A stretch of DNA of 39,874 nt from Sulfuricurvum sp. (GTDB lineage: Bacteria > Campylobacterota > Campylobacteria > Campylobacterales > Sulfurimonadaceae). This document shows positions 17,616 to 25,169 of the stretch, piece after piece (position 1 is the first letter of the stretch; each line of letters opens with the position of its first letter). The stretch is taken from assembly GCF_028712165.1 (NCBI RefSeq), contig NZ_JAQTQR010000019.1:1-39874 (forward strand), written 5' to 3'. A program made the position numbers and the translations under genes. Under the pieces are notes generated by a model, which worked only from the letters and a program-made list of their open reading frames with translations, ran no database searches and was not told the DNA's origin.

Positions 17616-17631
17616 CAACAATGGATTGTTG
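17616..17631. promoter_or_regulatory. Inverted repeat before the peroxidase gene
   Basis: CAACAAT-GG-ATTGTTG is a perfect 7-bp inverted repeat, about 30 nt before the peroxidase start and just after the phoX terminator T-run. It could be a regulator half-site pair or part of an extended terminator structure. Confidence 0.35.
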
Positions 17632-17633
17632 GT

Positions 17634-17660
17634 AAAAAAAGAGTCCCCCCGAAAGGGAAC
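17634..17660 (-). terminator. Rho-independent terminator after phoX
   Basis: On the minus strand GTTCCC, loop TTTCGG and GGGGAC form a 6-bp stem (one G-T pair), followed by TC and seven T. It starts 8 nt after the phoX stop. Confidence 0.7.
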
Positions 17661-17668
17661 ATTGTAAT

Positions 17669-19957
17669 TTAGCGGATAGCAGGAAGTTTCATGTATCCGA
17701 TGGCCGCTTTTTTCTTGTTGACATTATCGAGAGCTTGTTGAACGGTTGCATTGGTAGTTGTCCAATCACCAGGGTGTTGAATACTAGACATCACATATCC
17801 ATGTCCATTGAGGTTATCGATAGCTTGAAGACCTGTAGCCTCAGCCCCAACAGTCGTTGAAAGGATACGAGAAAGTTTTTTCGTATCGACGTTGTATGCC
17901 CAAACAAAGTTGTTGACATGCAAACCGCTGTCTTCACCGACAAAGAGTGTACGCATTTTTTCTGAGTATTTGAGGTTGTCCGGATTTGCGATTTTATTCA
18001 CATCGCCGGTATTTCCGAATGTATCTTTAGCAATCGTCAATCCGGTCAAAGCAGGCATAGCATTCATAGCTGTTGCAACATAATCACTTGCAATCGTTGC
18101 ATTTAGCGTGTCTTTTTGTCCAGTAGTAAGTGAGAGTTCAAAAACTGCACCCGCTTTTTCAACCGGAACATGGATATCATCTACCGGATCAGATCCGCTT
18201 GCTGCCATACCTTTTTCCATATAGGAAATTGCCATATAGACTTTTTTGTCTTTGGCATTGAGTGTTACCCCTTCCATTTTGTTAAACTCGCTGGTTGCAC
18301 CGAGCAATGCACCGTAACGACGAGATTCCAAGAAAGCTGCTGCCAATTCTTTGCCAGCTACGAGTTTTATGTATTCCGTCCCTTTATAGGTTTTGATTTT
18401 GGTAAATCCGGCTGTTGCAGATGCAGCTGTTTCGAAAATATCACTGAATTTGATTCCACCGTCGATAATTGTTTTAATTTCCGCATCGGTTGCGTGACCC
18501 AGTTTGATCCATGTTAGGTTTGCTTTGACAGCACGGTCATCTGATGCACTGGTTTGATTCCATTTAGCCGCATAAAGAGTCCCTGCGCTCAAATCACCTG
18601 CTGTATCGGCAACGTACATAAAGAGCATAGTGTAATCGCCGTCATCTCCGAAATAAACCGTTTTATTATCCGGCATCACTTGTGCAAGCTCATGTGAGAA
18701 ACGTCCCATGCTGTAGTGTTTTTTAACAGTTGTTGCACCTGCAGCCGTTACAGTTGTTTCGTGGATAAACCCATAGTTGTAAACCTTGGCTGTCGTTGTA
18801 TCTCCAAAATAAGCATTTGGTCCGCCAAGTGTATCGGTTCCTGAACCGGTTCCTAGTTCAACCAATTTAGCATTCGGCTCATACTCTTCACTTCCCAGAT
18901 GGGTTGTCCATGGAGTCATACTCGCTGCACAGGTAATCCATAATCCGCTGACACTGCTTGTATTGATATTGGAAATATTGCTGACAGAAAAATCTCCGTT
19001 AGCGGCTTGTGTCAATGTGCTAAGATTCATCATAGCCGGCAAAACGCCGTATCGGCTTGCTCCGCTTCCATCCGCCGTAACGTATTCGAATTGAGAAACC
19101 ATTTGGATCGTATTTCCGATTTGCATTACGCTTTGACCATCCGGTGTGTCTGAAACAAACGGAGTCGGTGTTGCTGTACTCGTATCCATGATTGGATTAC
19201 CGTTAACATCCAAAATCGCTCCGACCGTTGTCCCGCCGATAACATCCGTAGTATTCATCAGTGTTTTGTACTCGATAGGACGAACAATACGTGTTCCGTC
19301 ACTGTATTTGACTGCAACATACGCTTCGGAATAAATGTGATCCATTTTATCTGCTGTTGTCGGAGCATCCATTCCGATAAACTCCGTGCTAACGACAGTG
19401 GCAGTTGCTGGAACAGTACCTTTGGTTGAAAGTTCCGCCAGAGATTCACGGAAATGCGATTTAACCTCATTAGACGCTTTCACTGTTGCTCCGGCAGCAG
19501 TCAAAGAGTTGGATACATTCGCATCATCTGATAAATCAAGCGATTTGATTTTTGAGGCCATAGTAGTATCGATCACAATACCGTTCGCTGCATTGCCGTC
19601 ATTATCCAAAGATTGAAGAAGCATCAGCATATTGGTCGTTTTGGTACCATCAATTCCATCATCACTAAGATCAAGCGGAGTTACAAGTGTAGAACCGTTT
19701 GTCTCACCTAATAGAGCACCGTTTTGTCCAAGATAGAATTTGACATTCTTACCTGATTCATATTTGAACGTACCGTTCTCATCCGTTGTCCCGGTAGTAG
19801 CACCGCTGACATAATAGAGTCCTTTTACCGGACTATCGACAAATGTTCCGGTTTGAACACTCGTAGTGGTTGAAGAAGATGAACCGCCGCATCCAACAAA
19901 AAGCGATGCGCCTAAAACTGCTGCCGCCGCCACAAGAGAATAATTACGATAATGCAT
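17669..19957 (-). CDS. phoX: PhoX-type alkaline phosphatase lipoprotein with N-terminal accessory module
   Basis: 762 aa. Sec lipoprotein signal (LFVGC, Cys23), then a module shared with the neighbouring metallophosphatase (about 35-175). The C-terminal catalytic part matches PhoX/DUF839: ITCAASMTPWTTHLGSEEY (the Cys and Glu expected near the iron/calcium centre), MGRFSHELAQV, VYFGDDGDYTMLFMYVAD, GTLYAAKW, and near the end SSIQHPGD. PhoX enzymes hydrolyse phosphate esters outside the cytoplasm to release phosphate. Known PhoX proteins are usually Tat substrates, but no twin arginine is present here (MHYRNYSL). AAGGGGA is the ribosome site. A Pho-box array lies directly upstream (19992-20046), so phosphate-starvation control is likely. 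A terminator follows the gene. Confidence 0.88.
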   Translation of the reverse strand: MHYRNYSLVAAAAVLGASLFVGCGGSSSSTTTSVQTGTFVDSPVKGLYYVSGATTGTTDENGTFKYESGKNVKFYLGQNGALLGETNGSTLVTPLDLSDDGIDGTKTTNMLMLLQSLDNDGNAANGIVIDTTMASKIKSLDLSDDANVSNSLTAAGATVKASNEVKSHFRESLAELSTKGTVPATATVVSTEFIGMDAPTTADKMDHIYSEAYVAVKYSDGTRIVRPIEYKTLMNTTDVIGGTTVGAILDVNGNPIMDTSTATPTPFVSDTPDGQSVMQIGNTIQMVSQFEYVTADGSGASRYGVLPAMMNLSTLTQAANGDFSVSNISNINTSSVSGLWITCAASMTPWTTHLGSEEYEPNAKLVELGTGSGTDTLGGPNAYFGDTTTAKVYNYGFIHETTVTAAGATTVKKHYSMGRFSHELAQVMPDNKTVYFGDDGDYTMLFMYVADTAGDLSAGTLYAAKWNQTSASDDRAVKANLTWIKLGHATDAEIKTIIDGGIKFSDIFETAASATAGFTKIKTYKGTEYIKLVAGKELAAAFLESRRYGALLGATSEFNKMEGVTLNAKDKKVYMAISYMEKGMAASGSDPVDDIHVPVEKAGAVFELSLTTGQKDTLNATIASDYVATAMNAMPALTGLTIAKDTFGNTGDVNKIANPDNLKYSEKMRTLFVGEDSGLHVNNFVWAYNVDTKKLSRILSTTVGAEATGLQAIDNLNGHGYVMSSIQHPGDWTTTNATVQQALDNVNKKKAAIGYMKLPAIR

Positions 19958-19991
19958 GGGAGTCCCCTTTTTGGTGTTTCATTACGCCGAA

Positions 19992-20046
19992 ATAGTAGGA
20001 AGTAGCGGTTACAAAAAGATAACATTACAGTAATAAATTCGTAACA
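19992..20046 (-). promoter_or_regulatory. Pho-box promoter of phoX
   Basis: On the minus strand four direct repeats occur at exact 11-bp spacing: TGTTAC (from 20046), TATTAC (20035), TGTTAT (20024), TGTAAC (20013). Ten bp later is TACTAT (19997-19992) as the -10. This repeat period and the 10-bp gap to the -10 are the known arrangement of PhoB-activated promoters in E. coli. The predicted transcript starts near 19985, about 28 nt before the ATG. Confidence 0.75.
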
Positions 20047-20146
20047 TTTTCGCATTAGTATCAGTTTTTTGCAGTTATAGAAACTGATGATATAACAATA
20101 AGTAATTTTAGAGAATCAAGTATTGTTATAGCATCTTAAAGAGACT

Positions 20147-20178
20147 AAAACTGCCCGAGTACAAAGTATGGGCAGTTT
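20147..20178 (-). terminator. Terminator of the metallophosphatase gene
   Basis: Perfect 9-bp inverted repeat AAACTGCCC (20148-20156) and GGGCAGTTT (20170-20178) with a 13-nt loop, 10 bp after the stop. On the minus strand it is followed by only four T, so it is a good hairpin with a modest U-tract. The rest of 20047-20146 shows no gene. Confidence 0.55.
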
Positions 20179-20187
20179 CATATTCAA

Positions 20188-21849
20188 CTATTGATTGATA
20201 CGTTTCCAGCTGAATGGTCCAAAAGCATCTTTACCGTGTGCGGCATTGGCTTTTGAATAAATGGACAGTTTGATCCATTCCATCGGATTTGTACTTCCAT
20301 GCACAACGATACGGTGGAAATTTGGTACGTTATAGCCATTCGGCTGTGTTTCATAAGGATCGGCAGGATTAGTCCCAAGTACGGGAATGGCATTATCAGC
20401 ACTACATGCTACCGCATCAACACCCGGCGTCGGCTCGATGTAACAAGGTGAATTTGGTTTCAGTGGATTATCCGAACGGAATACATGCGAATCACCGTTA
20501 ACGAGCAATACTGGTTTACCGAACATCGTAGACCCTGCCGCGATTTTATCAATGTATCGTTTGTAGTTGCTGATATGTTCAGCACTGGCACCGTCAGTGT
20601 CCCACATATCGGCTTGGGTAAGAATAACCATCGCATAATCTCCCGATGCTTTAGCCTTTGCAAAAGCAACATCCAACCAGCGTAAATCGGCTGCACTGCG
20701 CTGTGCAACTTCATTTTGCTGTTGTGTGCTCATCGACGGTGCACCGTACCAAGGATCGGTATCATCATTGGAACCGCCGGGAATATTGACGGCTACATAC
20801 AGTACTCCGTCTTTTTCCCACCAAACATTTTCCGAAAAGTTTGCATCATTAGGATAAGCATGATCATAATCAACCGCTTGCGAGTGCACGCTCATCGCAG
20901 TACCCAATGTAGTACCCGGATTGGCAAAAAACAATGCACGGATAAGATTTAGATTGTCAACCGGATTGCCGCTGGCATAATCTATCGGATTATTATTGGC
21001 ATCGAGTACATAATCAATTTGAGTCGTTGTACTGTTATAAGCACCTCCACCCTCTTTTTTCTTATGACAATCCGTCCATTCGTTGTCACCCGGGGTATAA
21101 ATCAGCGGTTTGTTGTAAGTTCCAAAAAGTGTTGAAATATTTCGATCGTATTCTTCAGTACAGTATTGTTTGCCCGAGTGGATATCCCCTGCATGCAATA
21201 TGGCTGATACTTGTTTGTCTTGATTGATTGATGCGATAAAAGTAGGCATTGCATTATACTGACTGACGTCGGTTGGGGAAGTTCCGTATGGGAGGTCTCC
21301 GATGAGCGCTACATGAGTTGCAGCCGACAACGTAGATAATGTGTCTCGGAAATGTTCTCTTGCTTCATCGGCAGTTTTGATCGTTGCCCCTGCAGCAGTC
21401 AATCCTGCTGTTACGTTTACATCATCGCTAAAGTTAAATGATTTGACTTTAGCCGCTTTAGTTATGTTAATATCAATACCGTTTGAAGCATCTCCGTCGC
21501 TATCCAATGATTGAAGTACTCGAAGGATATTAGACGTTTTAGTACCGTCGATTCCATCATCACTCAAATCAAGTGGAGTTACGAGGGTAGAACCGTTTGT
21601 TTCACCTAATAGAGCACCGTTTTGTCCAAGATAGAATTTAACCGTTTTACCTGATTCATATTTGAACGTACCATTGTCATCCGTCGTTCCGTTAGTAGAA
21701 CCACTGACATAATAGAGTCCTTTAACAGGGCTGTCAACAAATGTCCCCGTTTGAACACTCGTGTTGGATGAGTCACTGCCACATCCGACAAATAGCGATA
21801 CGCCTAAAACAGCCATCGCTGCAGCAAGAGAATAAGTCCGTAAATGCAT
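20188..21849 (-). CDS. Calcineurin-like metallophosphatase lipoprotein
   Basis: 553 aa. Lipobox LFVGC (Cys23); residues about 33-175 are nearly identical to the same region of the adjacent PhoX. The catalytic part starts near 185 with HVALIGDLPYG, then HAGDIHSG (metal-binding Asp and His), PLIYTPGDNEWTDC (in place of GNHD), and LLVNGDSHVF (final GDSH metal motif). These are the ordered motifs of the metallophosphoesterase superfamily, though several are variants. It is probably an outer-surface or periplasmic phosphatase or phosphodiesterase. The ATG at 21849 is chosen: AAAGGGA precedes it, and the ATG at 21876 would sit only about 4 nt after the predicted transcript start. A Pho-box array lies upstream. 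Confidence 0.8.
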   Translation of the reverse strand: MHLRTYSLAAAMAVLGVSLFVGCGSDSSNTSVQTGTFVDSPVKGLYYVSGSTNGTTDDNGTFKYESGKTVKFYLGQNGALLGETNGSTLVTPLDLSDDGIDGTKTSNILRVLQSLDSDGDASNGIDINITKAAKVKSFNFSDDVNVTAGLTAAGATIKTADEAREHFRDTLSTLSAATHVALIGDLPYGTSPTDVSQYNAMPTFIASINQDKQVSAILHAGDIHSGKQYCTEEYDRNISTLFGTYNKPLIYTPGDNEWTDCHKKKEGGGAYNSTTTQIDYVLDANNNPIDYASGNPVDNLNLIRALFFANPGTTLGTAMSVHSQAVDYDHAYPNDANFSENVWWEKDGVLYVAVNIPGGSNDDTDPWYGAPSMSTQQQNEVAQRSAADLRWLDVAFAKAKASGDYAMVILTQADMWDTDGASAEHISNYKRYIDKIAAGSTMFGKPVLLVNGDSHVFRSDNPLKPNSPCYIEPTPGVDAVACSADNAIPVLGTNPADPYETQPNGYNVPNFHRIVVHGSTNPMEWIKLSIYSKANAAHGKDAFGPFSWKRINQ

Positions 21850-21886
21850 GGGAATCCCTTTTTTTGGTGTTTTCATTAAACCAAAA

Positions 21887-21941
21887 ATAATAGGGAGTCC
21901 GAATTACAAATCTATTACTGTAATGTTATCGATTTGTAACC
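21887..21941 (-). promoter_or_regulatory. Pho-box promoter of the metallophosphatase gene
   Basis: On the minus strand GGTTAC (from 21941), GATAAC (21930), AGTAAT (21919) and TGTAAT (21908) are spaced by 11 bp, and TATTAT (21892-21887) follows after exactly 10 bp. The array also contains a perfect inverted repeat, TTACAAATC (21904-21912) and GATTTGTAA (21931-21939), so it can be read on both strands; only the minus reading places a -10 correctly. Confidence 0.7.
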
Positions 21942-21966
21942 GTTACGTATTAGTTCTTCAAGAGAG

Positions 21967-22179
21967 TTAGTAACTTCCCTCTCCGACAGTGATTACATAG
22001 TTATCATCCACTTCTACAACACCGAATGCATGCTGGCCGCAAAAGCTTTCATTCATCTCCTGCGCCCATGCACGAGCTATCCGCATCGCATTTTCTTTAT
22101 CGTCCAATGTTTTAATTTGAGGCATTTTTTTTCGAATTGCACATTTGCACAATTTTTCTACTACAACATGATGTTCCAT
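21967..22179 (-). CDS. Small Cys/His-rich protein, unknown function (second of a tandem pair)
   Basis: 70 aa, family not recognised. It is a clear paralogue of the 74-aa protein encoded immediately upstream. Conserved in both: EHHVV at the start, EKLC-x-CA (Cys11, Cys13), MN-x2-FCG-x-H (Cys47, His50) and VEV-x-DN-x-VI. The paired Cys and His residues suggest a metal or Fe-S site. No signal peptide, so probably cytoplasmic. The ATG at 22179 is chosen because GGAAGGAA sits directly before it; an ATG 15 nt upstream would place that ribosome site inside the gene. A hairpin (22200-22215) lies 20 nt before the start. Confidence 0.8.
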   Translation of the reverse strand: MEHHVVVEKLCKCAIRKKMPQIKTLDDKENAMRIARAWAQEMNESFCGQHAFGVVEVDDNYVITVGEGSY

Positions 22180-22199
22180 AATGATTCCTTCCATAATTC

Positions 22200-22215
22200 T
22201 GCCTCGAATGAGGCA
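22200..22215 (-). promoter_or_regulatory. Leader hairpin TGCCTC-N4-GAGGCA, copy 1
   Basis: Perfect 6-bp stem with a 4-nt loop, embedded in TTCTGCCTC-N4-GAGGCAAG, located between the two small Cys/His genes and 20 nt before the second start. The same stem and flanks recur before nifK (38231-38246). No T-run follows on the minus strand, so a terminator is unlikely. Confidence 0.5.
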
Positions 22216-22274
22216 AGCTTCAGTGCCATAGCGGCAAACGTCGCCAAAGAAATTGTATTCCTTTAACGTTCAAA

Positions 22275-22499
22275 CTAATGTTTGCAGCCGCAACCGCCGC
22301 CGACCATACCAATGACAAAATTGTCATTCACTTCGACCAATTGAAACGTATGTTTGCCACAAAAGTTTCCGTTCATGTGAGCAAGTTGTATTTCTGCCGC
22401 TTCAAATGCAGCATCTTTACCTTCAAAGGTAGCAATCTGGGATAATCCCTCTTTTTTTGCACAACTGCACAATTTTTCGATAACAACGTGGTGTTCCAT
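22275..22499 (-). CDS. Small Cys/His-rich protein, unknown function (first of a tandem pair)
   Basis: 74 aa, paralogous to the 70-aa protein downstream. It carries the same EHHVV, EKLC-x-C (Cys11, Cys13) and FCG-x-H (Cys47, His50) positions, and in addition a C-terminal GGGCGCKH tail with two more cysteines. Ribosome site AAGGA before the ATG. No signal peptide or membrane helix. The two genes probably form one transcript from a promoter in 22500-22600. Nothing around them reveals a pathway: a phosphate-regulated phosphatase lies downstream and a c-di-GMP gene is divergent. Confidence 0.8.
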   Translation of the reverse strand: MEHHVVIEKLCSCAKKEGLSQIATFEGKDAAFEAAEIQLAHMNGNFCGKHTFQLVEVNDNFVIGMVGGGCGCKH

Positions 22500-22660
22500 A
22501 TGATAATCCTTCTTAGTTGATTAAAAAAGCAACTGCATAGAGTGTTCTAGATGCTGCCTTTTATAGATTATGATCATACAAATACTGCTTTCACAAAAAG
22601 TGGATAAAAGTCTTGTCTAATCTCTAAATGTCATATGCAAAAACTATCTTTTCTCTATGG

Positions 22661-22666
22661 TATAAT
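22661..22666 (+). promoter_or_regulatory. -10 box of the GGDEF-EAL gene
   Basis: A perfect TATAAT preceded by TATGG lies 33 nt before the ATG at 22699. No strong -35 is visible, which is common in this phylum. Confidence 0.45.
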
Positions 22667-22698
22667 AATCCATTATTTGAGACAAAAAAGGGACAAAG

Positions 22699-25044
22699 AT
22701 GCAGTTAAAAGATTTGCAAAGTCTAAAAAGTGCTTTGAAAATCTCTGTTTATTACCTTGTTTTCGGACTTGTATGGATCTATTTTTCGGATAGTGTCGTA
22801 GAACTACTCTCATCGGACAACCCTCATAAACTCACACTTCTTCAAAATTATAAAGGGTGGTTTTTCATTGCCGCTACTACCTTATTTCTCTTCATTTTAA
22901 TCTATCGATTATTACATAAAGGATTTATCCAATATACACGACGTATCAATGAGCAAATAGCCGCTCATGAGCTGCTTGCACAACAAGACGCCCTTCTAAG
23001 TACGATTGTCAACGGATCGCCTGATGCCATATATGCAAAAGACATGGAAGGCAGATACATTTTGTTCAACACTGGTGCCGGAGAGCTGGTCAATATTGCA
23101 CCTGAAAAAGTCATTGGAAAAACGGATGAACTCCTTTTTTCTCCGGAAGCAGCACAAAAAATCAAAGAAATGGACCGATTAACACTCATAGGCGGGGCGA
23201 TACATAATCATGAAGAAGATTTGATAACCTCCGGTGGAATAGAAAAAAGCTTTTGGGTTACGAAAGGACCATTAATCGCTGAAAACGGAAAGACATTCGG
23301 ACTTTTCGGAATTTCTCGTGATATAACGGAATTCAAAGCTTCCCAAACCCGTTTGGAACAGAAAAACGCTCTTTTAAATTCCCTCATCGATAGTTCCTCT
23401 GATGCCATTGCCATAAAAGGGCTGGATAGACGATATATAATACTCAACGAAGCAGCAGGACTACTTTCAGGACTCCCAATTAAAGATGTCCTTGGAAAAA
23501 CAGCAGATGAAATTTTCCCTCCGGAAACTGCGCAGATGATTAATAAGCTCGATGATGAGCTACTGGAAAAAAAATCTTTTATTGAACATGAAGAAACGAT
23601 GCTCATGCCTAATGGTACTACACAAATCAATTGGGTTACAAAAGGGCTTCTTACCACTGCAAACGGTGAGCTGTTCGGAATCTTCGGAATCTATCGCAAT
23701 ATCACGGCAGCCAAACAATATGAACAAGCCATCATCGATGCCAAAGAACATTTCGACTATATGGCACATCATGATCCACTTACCGAGCTCCCTAATCGCC
23801 CTAGTTTGATCGAAAAACTTCTATTCAAAACATACAGTCCCGAATCGCCTCCGTTTGCACTATTATTCCTTGATCTCGATGGTTTCAAAGAGGTAAATGA
23901 TTCCTACGGTCATCGATTCGGGGATGAACTTTTGATTCGCATCACCCACTTATTGCAAGGACTTTTTCCATCCGACACCTTTATCGCCCGTACCGGAGGA
24001 GATGAATTCGTCATCCTCTTATCATGTCATCAAGATAAAAATATCATCCATAACACGATGTCCAACCTCATCGATATACTCAATAATCCTTTTCACATCG
24101 AAGAGATAGATGTATATATCACTGCCAGTATCGGTATCGCAATGTATCCAAAAGATGCCACCAATGCCGAAGAGCTCCTACAAAAAGCCGATGCAGCCAT
24201 GTACAATGCAAAAAATATGGGAAGAAATACCTATAGTTTCTACGACACCGTGTTTACTGAAAAAGCACTCTATCGCACCACCCTCGCCACACATCTAAAA
24301 AAAGCATTGCAAAACAACGAACTGGAACTCTATTTCCAGCCTCAAGTTGATGTGCGTTCTGGAAATATTATCGGCATAGAAGCCCTCATACGATGGTCTA
24401 CACCAGAAGAGATGATTTCACCTGCAGTTTTTATACCTATAGCCGAAGAGAGCGGATTAATTCTCCAATTAGGTGAATTTGTTCTGATGAAAGGGTGTCT
24501 AATTGCTGCACAATGGTCAAAGGAAGGATTGTTGCGAGGTCGTCTTGCTATCAATGTTTCAGCACGTCAGCTCAATCATATCGATTTCCTCATGACTCTC
24601 GATCGTATTATCCAAGAGACAGAATGCAGTCCTACATTCATTGAGCTGGAAATCACTGAGAGTTCTATTCTCGAACATCCTGAAAAAATGATAGCCCTTT
24701 TAGAGATTATCAAAGCAAAAGGATTTCATATATCTATAGATGATTTCGGTACGGGGTATTCGTCCCTCTCTTATCTGAAAAATCTCCCCATCGACAAACT
24801 CAAAATCGATATCTCCTTTATCCGGAATATCACTATGGAACCGAAAAACCAAACTATTGTCAAAACCATCATCGCTCTTGCAAAAGGACTAAGTATGCAA
24901 GCGCTTGCTGAAGGGGTTGAAACCGATGATGAATTCTCGTTTCTGCGAGAAAACAACATTGATTCGATACAAGGGTACTACTATTACAAACCTATGCCGT
25001 CCACAGAAATTCAATCATTGCTTTTAAATTATAAAGATATCTAA
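22699..25044 (+). CDS. Membrane PAS-PAS-GGDEF-EAL cyclic-di-GMP protein
   Basis: 781 aa. Two membrane helices (about 15-35 and 52-72), two similar PAS domains (about 95-212 and 225-340), GGDEF domain (345-510; GGDEF at about 434) and EAL domain (525-775; EAL at about 560). The EAL residues needed for phosphodiesterase activity appear intact: EALIRW, INVSARQ, ELEITES, SIDDFGTGYSSLSYL, LKIDISF, AEGVET and QGYYYYKPM. The GGDEF motif is also intact, with no RxxD inhibitory site at the usual place. It may therefore make and/or degrade c-di-GMP in response to a PAS-sensed signal such as redox state or oxygen. Monocistronic, with its own -10. Confidence 0.93.
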   Translation: MQLKDLQSLKSALKISVYYLVFGLVWIYFSDSVVELLSSDNPHKLTLLQNYKGWFFIAATTLFLFILIYRLLHKGFIQYTRRINEQIAAHELLAQQDALLSTIVNGSPDAIYAKDMEGRYILFNTGAGELVNIAPEKVIGKTDELLFSPEAAQKIKEMDRLTLIGGAIHNHEEDLITSGGIEKSFWVTKGPLIAENGKTFGLFGISRDITEFKASQTRLEQKNALLNSLIDSSSDAIAIKGLDRRYIILNEAAGLLSGLPIKDVLGKTADEIFPPETAQMINKLDDELLEKKSFIEHEETMLMPNGTTQINWVTKGLLTTANGELFGIFGIYRNITAAKQYEQAIIDAKEHFDYMAHHDPLTELPNRPSLIEKLLFKTYSPESPPFALLFLDLDGFKEVNDSYGHRFGDELLIRITHLLQGLFPSDTFIARTGGDEFVILLSCHQDKNIIHNTMSNLIDILNNPFHIEEIDVYITASIGIAMYPKDATNAEELLQKADAAMYNAKNMGRNTYSFYDTVFTEKALYRTTLATHLKKALQNNELELYFQPQVDVRSGNIIGIEALIRWSTPEEMISPAVFIPIAEESGLILQLGEFVLMKGCLIAAQWSKEGLLRGRLAINVSARQLNHIDFLMTLDRIIQETECSPTFIELEITESSILEHPEKMIALLEIIKAKGFHISIDDFGTGYSSLSYLKNLPIDKLKIDISFIRNITMEPKNQTIVKTIIALAKGLSMQALAEGVETDDEFSFLRENNIDSIQGYYYYKPMPSTEIQSLLLNYKDI

Positions 25045-25122
25045 TATGAAATTTATTATTTAAATTTAATGCTTAGTCTGTATTATTCAGTATTTAAAAA
25101 ATTCAAACACTCTGAAACACAG

Positions 25123-25128
25123 TATAAT
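25123..25128 (+). promoter_or_regulatory. -10 box of the soluble GGDEF gene
   Basis: Perfect TATAAT in AGTATAATAG, 41 nt before the ATG at 25170. No convincing -35 is seen. Confidence 0.4.
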
Positions 25129-25169
25129 AGTCGTAAGTGGCTTGACTATATACAGGTTAATGAGAAAAG

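Noticed and set aside
21903-21941. Reading the metallophosphatase Pho array as a rightward (+ strand) promoter
   Set aside because: The array is partly palindromic and the + strand also shows 11-bp steps, but no -10 lies 10 bp after it on that strand and no rightward gene follows.
22200-22215. Hairpin considered as a terminator between the two small Cys/His genes
   Set aside because: No T-run follows on the transcribed strand, and the same hairpin before nifK is also without one.
23208-23657. 149-codon minus-strand frame inside the GGDEF-EAL gene
   Set aside because: Ser-rich antisense translation of the PAS domains, no start signal.
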